This document shows, piece by piece, positions 7,561-13,928 of a stretch of DNA of 14,717 nucleotides. The notes beneath the pieces are model-generated. The model was given only the letters and a program-made list of their open reading frames with translations, was not told where the DNA came from and did not search any database. Numbering within the stretch: the first letter of the stretch is position 1; each line of letters starts with the position of its first letter. Location: positions 1 to 14,717 of the forward strand of contig CAZWJS010000033.1 of NCBI GenBank assembly GCA_964634895.1, read 5' to 3'. The position numbers and the translations under genes are program-made. The stretch is from CG-Epi1 sp964634895. Its GTDB lineage: Archaea > Thermoplasmatota > Poseidoniia > MGIII > CG-Epi1.

Positions 7561-9375
7561 CGTAGCCTCAACAGATTTAATAATTTGTTCGGTTATTTTT
7601 TTTGAAACTTGAAGCATTTCATCAAGTTTCAATTCTGTTTCTTTGCAATATTTTTTATCCTTTATATTTTTCAGATTTATTTTAACATTAAAAGCTGCAG
7701 CAAGAGCGCCTGAATTGGCCATAAGTGCACCGGATCCAACATCACTCGCCATTCCGTCATCCATTATTTTAGAAATTCTAGAACAGATTTCTAGGGCTTC
7801 TTTGCAGTATTCAACAGTTTTTAGAGGTACATTTGTTGCAATTTTATAACCTTTTTCCATGGCTTTTTCTCTATCAAGTTTATCATTTTCACTATCTTTT
7901 GGCATACGCATTGCTTTTATTACAAGGTCGAAGGCACTTGTATCTTTATCAATTGCTTGAACTAATAGTTGCTTTAGCTCTTGACCTTTGGTAGAAATAT
8001 CCTCTAATTCTTTTTTCTTATCTTCAAATCCAGCCTTAGATGTGCTTAGATTTGCTACCATTGTACCTAAGGCAGCACCTAAGGCACCAGATAATGCAGC
8101 TACAGAGCCTCCGCCAGGCGCTGGACTATCCCTTGAAACTTCATCAACAAAGTCAAAAGTAATACGATTTGCTAATTCACCATCGTTCTTGGGCATACCT
8201 AACACCTTGTCCTTGGGGTTAAAATCACCAACGTCGGATAAACCTAGACTTTGTACAGCGATGTTCATTAGATCTGAAACAGGCAAACCAGGTGATTTAT
8301 GCATTTTAGAAAGGTAATGTTTTGCTGCATTTTCCATTGCCTCATACGGAATTAAACCAACAATTTCCGAACCAGTAACCCGGAGCCCTCTTTTTTCAGC
8401 CTCTTTACATGCAGTATCATAAATTTCATGTATAGGTGATATTTTGTAATTTGTAAGATTCATACTTATTTGAGCTCTATTATATTCAGGAATAACCCAT
8501 CCAAGTCCTTTAACATGAGTAAATTTTCCATCTTTGTAAACAGGTTTTCCAACTAAATTTTTAGGATCTAATCCTAGACTTTCATACCTTTGTTTTAAAT
8601 CTTTTCCATAATTTTTTTTATAGTGGATATATAATTCATCAAAACTTTTTCCAATAAAATCACTATTTCCATCAGGGTATTTGTTTTCATCAAAATATAC
8701 TACATCACCTTTGTAATAGAAAGGTTCAATATTTCCTTCACGTTTCCATCTACCTCTTTCCCTTATTTCATATGCAATTTCATTGGCATACGTTCTATCA
8801 TTTGTGTTTAGGTTAATGTTGTATGCAATTAAAAATTCTCTTGCACCAACTGCAGTAGCGCCAGTATTTGCGTTGAACTCAATAGGGCCGTAATCAGGTT
8901 TCCACTCCGGCTCTTTTAATTTATCTTTTAGTCCTTCATATTCACCAGCTCTTACTGTAGCTAAATTTTTCCTTTCATTATTTGTAGCTGCATTTTCATA
9001 CAAATAAATTGGAATATTAAGTTCTTCTCCTATTTTTTGGCCTGTTTTTTTTGCTATGTATATACATTCTTCCATAGAAACGTTTGAGACAGGAATAAAA
9101 GGACAAACATCAGTAGCTCCCATTCTTGGATGAGCACCATTATGTTTCCGCATATCAATTAATTCTGAAGCCTTTTTGACACCTTGAAAGGCAGCCTCTG
9201 AGACTGCTTCTGGTGACCCCACAAAAGTTACTACAGTTCTATTTGTATCTGAACCCATATCGACATCTAAAATCTTTATTTCAGGAATGGTTTCTATCGC
9301 CTTGGTGATTTTATTAATTATATTTTTATCTCTTCCTTCGGAGAAGTTAGGCACACATTCTATTATTTTATTCAC
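7555..9375 (-). CDS. ftcD: Bifunctional glutamate formimidoyltransferase / formimidoyl-THF cyclodeaminase
   Basis: The enzyme transfers the formimino group of formiminoglutamate to tetrahydrofolate (EC 2.1.2.5) and then releases ammonia to give methenyl-THF (EC 4.3.1.4), the last step of one histidine degradation route and a source of one-carbon units. The 606-residue fusion has the transferase region at 1-350 (CVPNFSEGRD; NGAHPRMGATDVCPF with H82 at the position of the catalytic histidine of pig FTCD as I recall it) and the cyclodeaminase at about 404-606 (FVDEVSRDSPAPGGGSVAAL). About 75 extra residues (210-285) sit inside the transferase region, a form I associate with Bacteroidota FTCD. 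The start is GTG, 36 bases after lysK, with a weak TATA-like CTATTAAG on the - strand (9396-9403). No other histidine-utilisation genes are in the window. It overlaps the convergent protease gene by 6 bases. Confidence 0.95.
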   Translation of the reverse strand: MNKIIECVPNFSEGRDKNIINKITKAIETIPEIKILDVDMGSDTNRTVVTFVGSPEAVSEAAFQGVKKASELIDMRKHNGAHPRMGATDVCPFIPVSNVSMEECIYIAKKTGQKIGEELNIPIYLYENAATNNERKNLATVRAGEYEGLKDKLKEPEWKPDYGPIEFNANTGATAVGAREFLIAYNINLNTNDRTYANEIAYEIRERGRWKREGNIEPFYYKGDVVYFDENKYPDGNSDFIGKSFDELYIHYKKNYGKDLKQRYESLGLDPKNLVGKPVYKDGKFTHVKGLGWVIPEYNRAQISMNLTNYKISPIHEIYDTACKEAEKRGLRVTGSEIVGLIPYEAMENAAKHYLSKMHKSPGLPVSDLMNIAVQSLGLSDVGDFNPKDKVLGMPKNDGELANRITFDFVDEVSRDSPAPGGGSVAALSGALGAALGTMVANLSTSKAGFEDKKKELEDISTKGQELKQLLVQAIDKDTSAFDLVIKAMRMPKDSENDKLDREKAMEKGYKIATNVPLKTVEYCKEALEICSRISKIMDDGMASDVGSGALMANSGALAAAFNVKINLKNIKDKKYCKETELKLDEMLQVSKKITEQIIKSVEATL

Positions 9376-9395
9376 AATTAATTTACAACTTAGGT

Positions 9396-9403
9396 CTTAA
9401 TAG
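9396..9403 (-). promoter_or_regulatory. Possible internal TATA-like box for FTCD
   Basis: CTATTAAG on the - strand is centred about 25 bases before the GTG start at 9375, within the 36-base gap after lysK. The spacing suits a leaderless FTCD transcript. The motif is a weak match, and co-transcription from the gfcR promoter is equally likely. Confidence 0.28.
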
Positions 9404-9411
9404 AGTTTATT

Positions 9412-10935
9412 CTAATAAGATTTTAACCTTTTTATAACAAATTCTTGTTTGATTGTTGCTAAGAAGAACCCTAGTCTAGGCCCCCTTTCTTTTCCTAAAA
9501 TTATTAGATACATAATTCTAAAATATTCTTTTGCAGCGGTAGCGTGACTTTCTTGTAATTCATAAAAGGAATCATGTATTGACTTAGGATTCCAATCGAT
9601 AGATTCAATTTTCTTTTTGAGATGCTTAATTCTATTCAAATCCTCATTATCAAAATTAATAACAGGAGCTTTTTCTTGAATCCTAAATTTGACACTCTCA
9701 GGAGCATGATTATTTAGCCATCCTTTGATACATTCCACTCTTGATTCTAAGTTCTCTTTTTCATATTTATTTAGTTTTTTAATATCACCAGTTTTTAATA
9801 ATGTTTTTTCAATTTCCTCTGTAGATTCTTTAGATTGTACTAAGGTAACTAAATGTCTGTAGGGTATTGTCTGATTTTTATTGTTAGACATTTTGCTAAT
9901 TTGGCTTAGCTCAAAAGCCCGAGATGAGTTTTCATCCAGGTTATTATCATAATATTCTTTTTCTATTCGGTCATATTTATCTACAGAATTTAGTAAACCT
10001 AGCCCGGGATCAAAATCCACATGTCTATTTGGTTGTGGTTGCATAATTAACCATCTTATGACTTCAGGGGGTGCCATTCGCAACATCTCTTCTGCAGAAA
10101 TTGCTAATCCAGTGGAGGAATGCATAGCGCCCTTTCCTTTCAAATTAATCCATTCGTAAACAATATGGTGAGGGACTTTATAATTTAAAATATCTTTTAT
10201 AATACGTTTTCCCGTATCATAACTCCCACCTTTAGTGGCATGATCTTTTCCAAAAGCTTCAAAGGACACATCTAATATTTTCCATTTAGCGGGCCAGTCT
10301 AGTCTCCAAGGCAATTTGCCTTCTCCTCTCGCTAAATTATTAGTTACTTCTTCATTGTTTTCATTAACGAATGTAACATGGGGCCATTCAACATTAACCA
10401 CATTACCTGAACAAAGTTTTCCATTATTATCTTTAAATGTCCAAGGAAACCAATTTTTTGGTAGTTGTCTTCCAGAAATTCTTTCTAGTATATCCTTTAT
10501 TTTTTCTTTATTTTCTATTATTGTCTTGGTACATTCTTCGAATTTCCCTTCTTTGTAATAGTAATAGTTATTTACAACTTCAGGGAATACATTGACTGAT
10601 TCCAAAGCTTCAAAAAAAGGGTTCAGAAAAAATTCGGCATAACTGCCGTTACCAGTCGGTGCAGGAATTTCAGCTAAGGGTCTTCCAACATAATCTTTAT
10701 ATTTCTCTTCATTTAAGAAAGGATAAATTTTCCGCAATGGATCTGCAGTATCAGCAATATAGATTAATTTAGCCTTTCCACCTTTTCCATTAATTGCCTT
10801 TACAATAGCATCTGCCGTAAGTATTTCACGCATGCTACCTAAGTGGATAGGGCCAGAGGGTGTTATTCCAGAAGAAATTACATGCTCGTTTTTTTGTTCC
10901 AATAGTTGTTCAGCAACAACGTCAGCCCAATGCAT
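9412..10935 (-). CDS. lysK: Lysyl-tRNA synthetase, class I
   Basis: Charges tRNA-Lys with lysine using ATP (EC 6.1.1.6). The 507 residues match class I LysRS, the Rossmann-fold form found in most archaea and some bacteria, not the class II LysS. The HIGH motif appears as PSGPIHLGSMREIL (H31-S34) in the N-terminal ATP-binding fold. Another conserved segment, FGKDHATKGGSYDTGKRI, is at about 228-245. The KMSKS equivalent is degenerate, KGKGAMHSSTG at 266-276, with neither consensus lysine in its usual place. PPEVIRWLIMQPQPNRHVDFD follows, and the rest is the helical anticodon-binding part. The ATG overlaps the gfcR stop by one base (TGATG), so the start is well supported and translation is probably coupled. 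The stop is TAG at 9414-9412, and FTCD follows on the same strand. Confidence 0.96.
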   Translation of the reverse strand: MHWADVVAEQLLEQKNEHVISSGITPSGPIHLGSMREILTADAIVKAINGKGGKAKLIYIADTADPLRKIYPFLNEEKYKDYVGRPLAEIPAPTGNGSYAEFFLNPFFEALESVNVFPEVVNNYYYYKEGKFEECTKTIIENKEKIKDILERISGRQLPKNWFPWTFKDNNGKLCSGNVVNVEWPHVTFVNENNEEVTNNLARGEGKLPWRLDWPAKWKILDVSFEAFGKDHATKGGSYDTGKRIIKDILNYKVPHHIVYEWINLKGKGAMHSSTGLAISAEEMLRMAPPEVIRWLIMQPQPNRHVDFDPGLGLLNSVDKYDRIEKEYYDNNLDENSSRAFELSQISKMSNNKNQTIPYRHLVTLVQSKESTEEIEKTLLKTGDIKKLNKYEKENLESRVECIKGWLNNHAPESVKFRIQEKAPVINFDNEDLNRIKHLKKKIESIDWNPKSIHDSFYELQESHATAAKEYFRIMYLIILGKERGPRLGFFLATIKQEFVIKRLKSY

Positions 10936-11534
10936 CAGATTTTTACCGGTCTTGCTCTTATTAATGCCCTTAATGGGACATTATTTAGTTCATCTTCAGC
11001 CTTTTTGTTTATAAGAACCATTATTAATAATGGATTTCCACCTTGTTCTTTTACAAAGTTAATAGCCTCTTTTGTAGTTGAACCCGTACTTATTACATCA
11101 TCAATCAAAATTACATTTTTATTTTTGAGTCCTGCATAATTCGAAGCATAATTGGTTTCAGTCCCTTCTCTACTTGTTCTTATCATTCCAAAGTCGACTT
11201 CTAAAATATCTGATACGATTGTAGCCAAAGGGATTCCATTATTTGTTAATCCAGCTATCATGTCAAATTCAAAACCTTTTTTTTCTTGTTCTTCTAATAT
11301 GACGTCCGCCATTATTTCAGCAATCGCACTTATCCTTGATCCTGAAACACCGATTGTCCTCCATCCAACCTTAACATCAGGTGGCAATGCGTCATTAAAT
11401 GAATCTGAAGCCTGTTTAGCCAAAAGCCATTCAACAGTAGCCTGTGAAAGATGCATTTCCTGACAAATTTCTCTTGTAGAGTGCCCTTTTTTCTTCAGTT
11501 CTTTTGCTTTTGCAGTCATTTTTTCAATTGACAT
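10935..11534 (-). CDS. gfcR: GfcR-type HTH / PRTase-fold transcriptional regulator (PyrE-like)
   Basis: This 199-residue protein joins an N-terminal helix-turn-helix (about 18-40, HSTREICQEMHLSQATVEW) to a phosphoribosyltransferase fold with the PRPP-binding motif VILIDDVISTGST at 141-153. That combination is the archaeal GfcR family, long annotated as orotate phosphoribosyltransferase-like. The haloarchaeal member regulates sugar catabolism, so this protein is better read as a DNA-binding regulator sensing a phosphoribosyl or sugar-phosphate ligand than as the pyrimidine enzyme. It heads the gfcR-lysK-FTCD unit and is divergent from S8e. A CTTAAATA box on the - strand lies about 26 bases before the ATG, which predicts a leaderless message and supports M1 over M6. 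The ligand and target genes are not visible; autoregulation at the divergent promoter is possible. Confidence 0.88.
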   Translation of the reverse strand: MSIEKMTAKAKELKKKGHSTREICQEMHLSQATVEWLLAKQASDSFNDALPPDVKVGWRTIGVSGSRISAIAEIMADVILEEQEKKGFEFDMIAGLTNNGIPLATIVSDILEVDFGMIRTSREGTETNYASNYAGLKNKNVILIDDVISTGSTTKEAINFVKEQGGNPLLIMVLINKKAEDELNNVPLRALIRARPVKI

Positions 11535-11555
11535 AGTTATAATCTTAGTTCTTAT

Positions 11556-11563
11556 TATTTAAG
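11556..11563 (-). promoter_or_regulatory. TATA box for gfcR-lysK-FTCD
   Basis: CTTAAATA on the - strand is centred about 26 bases upstream of the gfcR ATG at 11534, which predicts transcription starting at or next to the start codon. It is preceded on that strand by AAT, giving AATCTTAAATA, exactly the same 11 bases as in front of S8e. Confidence 0.6.
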
Positions 11564-11587
11564 ATTACCTATAGTATTATCTCAAAT

Positions 11588-11595
11588 CTTAAATA
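11588..11595 (+). promoter_or_regulatory. TATA box for S8e-SRP19
   Basis: CTTAAATA is centred about 31 bases before the S8e ATG at 11623, predicting a very short leader of a few bases. It is the same octamer as the gfcR box on the opposite strand. Confidence 0.6.
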
Positions 11596-11622
11596 CAAAC
11601 CTCTCGTGAAGCCGATATAAGT

Positions 11623-12006
11623 ATGGCATTATGGCAAGGGAAATCTAAACGCAGGTCTACAGGAGCACGTCTTTCACCTCACAGGGGTAAAAAACGTTCA
11701 GAGATAGGCCGTGAGCTGCAGCAGGCAAAGGTGGGTGGCTTTACTAAGAAAGTTGCTAGAGCACGTGGAGGTGGCCGCAAGGATCGGCTACTTCGTACAG
11801 AATATGCTTCTCTGACAGATCTTAATTCAGGAGTTAGCTCTAGTGCAAAAATATTGGAAGTCATAGAAAACACAGCCAATCCAAATTATGTTAGGCAGAA
11901 TATAATAACAAAAGGTTCAATTATAAACACTGAGAAAGGCAGAGCACGTGTTACATCAAGACCAGGGCAACATGGTGTTGTTAATGCAGTTCTATTGAAT
12001 GATTGA
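11623..12006 (+). CDS. rps8e: 30S ribosomal protein S8e
   Basis: A 127-residue small-subunit protein of the archaeal/eukaryotic S8e family. The basic N-terminus MALWQGKSKRRSTGARLSPH, then a GGGRKDRLLRTEYASL segment and the C-terminal RARVTSRPGQHGVVNAVLL strand pair, are characteristic of archaeal S8e, and the length agrees with the family. It has its own TATA box a short distance upstream and is divergent from gfcR. Its TGA stop (12004-12006) overlaps the ATG of SRP19 by one base, so translation of the two is probably coupled. GC content is somewhat higher than in the flanking metabolic genes, as is common for ribosomal protein genes. Confidence 0.97.
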   Translation: MALWQGKSKRRSTGARLSPHRGKKRSEIGRELQQAKVGGFTKKVARARGGGRKDRLLRTEYASLTDLNSGVSSSAKILEVIENTANPNYVRQNIITKGSIINTEKGRARVTSRPGQHGVVNAVLLND

Positions 12007-12293
12007 TGGTTAGTAAGCGCCCTATCGTAATTTATCCTGAATATTTTGATTCTAAATTCAGAAGATCACAAGGACGTAAGGTTCCTCTGAATCAATCTGT
12101 TAAGAATCCTACGGTTGACGAAATTTATAGTATTATTGTTGATTCGACTATTTCGTGTAGGAGAAGTCAAAAATCGTATTCAGGTAATTGGTCTTCATCT
12201 AAGGGGTCTCTTCAAGTTAGTTATGAGAAATCTAAGGTTTCCCTGCTTCATCAAATTGGAAAAGGATTGAAATCTTTAAGGAAAACCGATTAA
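12006..12293 (+). CDS. srp19: Signal recognition particle subunit SRP19
   Basis: The 95-residue protein binds the tips of 7S RNA helices 6 and 8 and prepares the RNA for SRP54 binding, so that ribosomes making membrane or secreted proteins can be targeted. Family landmarks are IVIYPEYFDSKFRRSQGRKV near the N-terminus, the NPTVDEIYSII helix and a basic C-terminus, LLHQIGKGLKSLRK. The region expected to hold the usual proline/tryptophan-containing loop (SYSGNWSSSKGSLQV) is Ser-rich and divergent. I place the start at the ATG at 12006, which overlaps the S8e stop as TGATG; the TTG at 12003 would add only one residue. The gene ends one base before the stop of the convergent carS. Confidence 0.9.
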   Translation: MVSKRPIVIYPEYFDSKFRRSQGRKVPLNQSVKNPTVDEIYSIIVDSTISCRRSQKSYSGNWSSSKGSLQVSYEKSKVSLLHQIGKGLKSLRKTD

Positions 12294-12294
12294 T

Positions 12295-12876
12295 TTACCA
12301 AGGCTCGTTTTTGACACCCAATTTGTAGCCTATTATGTTCACTCCTCTATGAAGAAATGGTGTAAGAACAAGTATTGTGAAAAGAGGTACCCATCCGTCT
12401 AAAATCCATGAAAGAAGCCAATCACGTTGGAAAATCAGACATAATAAAAGTGACATAAATATGAAATCATACATATCTAAAAGTGCAAACTTGTCACCTC
12501 TTTGGAGGTTCAGTCTTCTTTTGTAGAAAGAAGCTGTCATATCACCGAACAAAGCACCAAAAGATAACAAGAAGAATATTGAAGATATAGTAAGATAATC
12601 CGTCCCCCAGAGTAAATTTTCACTATATGTTGGATCTTTCCTAAAAATGAGTAATAGTCCATATCCAACAACAATTCCTCCAATGGTACCACCAATTAGT
12701 CCACTCCAAGTTTTTCCATCTCCTAAGATTCTATTTCCATCACTATACAATTTTCCTTGATCAATGGGATACTTTCCACCTGTTAAAACTGCAATTGTAT
12801 TTGCTAAATAGGCTGGTGCCATAATTAGTAGGACAACAAAGATGCACTCCATTGTAGAATATGATTCTAGGTCCAT
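12295..12876 (-). CDS. carS: CDP-archaeol synthase (CarS)
   Basis: A 193-residue integral membrane enzyme that activates unsaturated archaeol phosphate with CTP to CDP-archaeol (EC 2.7.7.67), a committed step of archaeal polar lipid synthesis. Motifs include APAYLANTIAVLTGG (20-34), DGNRILGDGKTWSG (46-59), GDMTASFYKRR (111-121) and RGDKFALLDMYDF (126-138), the last resembling the acidic signature of CDP-alcohol-producing CTP transferases. About five hydrophobic segments are visible (roughly 10-30, 58-78, 95-112, 137-150 and 160-176). The ATG overlaps the PGI/PMI stop as TAATG, which argues for M1 over M9 and for translational coupling. It is convergent with SRP19, with one base between the stops. 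Confidence 0.93.
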   Translation of the reverse strand: MDLESYSTMECIFVVLLIMAPAYLANTIAVLTGGKYPIDQGKLYSDGNRILGDGKTWSGLIGGTIGGIVVGYGLLLIFRKDPTYSENLLWGTDYLTISSIFFLLSFGALFGDMTASFYKRRLNLQRGDKFALLDMYDFIFMSLLLCLIFQRDWLLSWILDGWVPLFTILVLTPFLHRGVNIIGYKLGVKNEPW

Positions 12877-13811
12877 TATTTTCTGCCCAGTTCTTCCTTC
12901 AAGTTTTCAATTATATCAACCGGTGTAGGATCTACATTGTTCAATTTTGCTAATTCAATGGAAACCAAATCACCTAAAATTGCGTTACTCATCATTCTTG
13001 TAAGGGGATATTTTCCTTTTGCTACAATTTCTATAACATTACTATTCTTCCAAGCTAATTTCTTTGTAATCTCGAACCGCGATTCAATATAATCATTTTC
13101 TTCTATATCTCTTAGGATAACAACTGCTAGATTCTTGTTATTATTACTCCAACCTACTATTTCATTATGGTTCATTTCAGGGAAGACATGGTGTAAAGCT
13201 ATTTGCTTGCTATTTTCCTCAATTTGACATCTCCATCTGTACGCAATAGATTCCATTATTCCCGCAGCGTATATGCAAGGAATTTTACCTTTGATTTCCT
13301 TAGCGATTTCTTTCGCTTTTTTCCTTTCAATATCTAAAAGTGTAACTTCTTTAATTTGTTCAGTTAGATTATTTGGGCCTATCTTTTCGAGCAGAGGCTT
13401 TAGTAAAAGGGGGAGGGCTGCCCTTGGTTGATGTCCTTTTTCAATCTTTGTCACAGTACCTCCATAATTTTCAACTATTTTTTCTAAAATACCGCCTGTG
13501 GTTATCGCGTCTAGTCTACAACCTAATTCTATTGCTTTTTTTGCAGCTGAAAGTGTTTCTTCTGTATTTCCCGAGTAAGATATACAAATAACATAATCCT
13601 TTTTTTGAGTCCAATCTGGCAAATTATAATTTTTCCAAGATATAATTTGCAAATCTGAATTAGATAATGAAGCAGCTATATCACCACTTATTCCTGAACC
13701 CCCCATTCCGGAAACAATTACTCTTTCTACATTTTCGAGTCTTTTAGCTATGTCTTTATTTTTAAACATTTTAGTAAAATCCATAGTGTCTTTTTCAATT
13801 TCTATTCCCAT
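12876..13811 (-). CDS. Bifunctional phosphoglucose/phosphomannose isomerase
   Basis: A 311-residue two-SIS-domain isomerase of the archaeal PGI/PMI family, interconverting glucose-6-phosphate or mannose-6-phosphate with fructose-6-phosphate (EC 5.3.1.9 and 5.3.1.8). Phosphosugar-binding loops are VSGMGGSGISGD (33-44) and ISYSGNTEET (77-86). Catalytic candidates follow the family pattern: a Glu in QIEENSK (E199), a His in PEMNHNEIVGW (H215), and the C-terminal VDPTPVDIIENLK with T296 and K304. The product could enter gluconeogenesis or glycolysis and nucleotide-mannose synthesis for glycans. It is the first gene of a two-gene unit with carS. The - strand has GTTTATTAAC centred about 26 bases before the ATG, so the transcript is probably leaderless; this supports M1 over M10. 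Confidence 0.92.
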   Translation of the reverse strand: MGIEIEKDTMDFTKMFKNKDIAKRLENVERVIVSGMGGSGISGDIAASLSNSDLQIISWKNYNLPDWTQKKDYVICISYSGNTEETLSAAKKAIELGCRLDAITTGGILEKIVENYGGTVTKIEKGHQPRAALPLLLKPLLEKIGPNNLTEQIKEVTLLDIERKKAKEIAKEIKGKIPCIYAAGIMESIAYRWRCQIEENSKQIALHHVFPEMNHNEIVGWSNNNKNLAVVILRDIEENDYIESRFEITKKLAWKNSNVIEIVAKGKYPLTRMMSNAILGDLVSIELAKLNNVDPTPVDIIENLKEELGRK

Positions 13812-13832
13812 TAAGTCAGTATGTAATTGTTA

Positions 13833-13842
13833 GTTAATAAAC
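13833..13842 (-). promoter_or_regulatory. TATA-like box for PGI/PMI-carS
   Basis: GTTTATTAAC on the - strand is centred about 26 bases upstream of the ATG at 13811, at the distance expected for a leaderless archaeal transcript. It abuts a 10-bp palindrome at 13841-13850. Confidence 0.5.
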
Positions 13843-13850
13843 CTGCAGGT
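13841..13850. repeat. 10-bp palindrome ACCTGCAGGT next to the PGI/PMI promoter
   Basis: ACCTGCAGGT is its own reverse complement. It lies immediately upstream of the PGI/PMI TATA-like box, in the BRE or activator position, and about 30 bases upstream of the weak promoter of the divergent secreted-protein gene. A second overlapping repeat, AACCT (13840-13844) with AGGTT (13852-13856), surrounds it. It might be an operator; chance cannot be excluded. Confidence 0.35.
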
Positions 13851-13871
13851 AAGGTTAAATTTTGTCGGAAG

Positions 13872-13881
13872 TCTTTTTATT
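13872..13881 (+). promoter_or_regulatory. Weak TATA-like box for the secreted-protein gene
   Basis: TCTTTTTATT is centred about 52 bases before the ATG at 13929. If used, transcription would start near 13902, giving a leader of roughly 26 bases with purine-rich AGGATGTAGGGG before the start codon. This differs from the leaderless layout of the other promoters here and is a weak call. Confidence 0.3.
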
Positions 13882-13928
13882 GCCCAATTTGCATGGCAAA
13901 GTATTCCTAAAGGATGTAGGGGATTCAA

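Larger units (their letters stand above)
11556..11595. repeat. 11-bp inverted repeat carrying both divergent TATA boxes
   Basis: TATTTAAGATT (11556-11566) and its exact reverse complement AATCTTAAATA (11585-11595) are separated by 18 bases. Each arm includes the TATA box and the adjoining BRE-side bases of one divergent gene. The two core promoters therefore stand back to back in near-perfect symmetry, with their upstream elements facing each other across the 18-base spacer. Confidence 0.75.

Noticed and set aside
10316..11463. Several + strand open frames of 60-103 codons opposite lysK and gfcR.
   Set aside because: Shadows of well-supported - strand genes; composition is Ser/Leu/Phe-rich without recognisable motifs.
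10935..11534. Orotate phosphoribosyltransferase (PyrE) of pyrimidine synthesis.
   Set aside because: The N-terminal helix-turn-helix and the lack of neighbouring pyrimidine genes fit the GfcR regulator family better, although the PRPP motif is intact.
12003..12005. TTG as the start of SRP19.
   Set aside because: The adjacent ATG at 12006 gives the same TGATG overlap seen for another pair in the window and loses only one residue.
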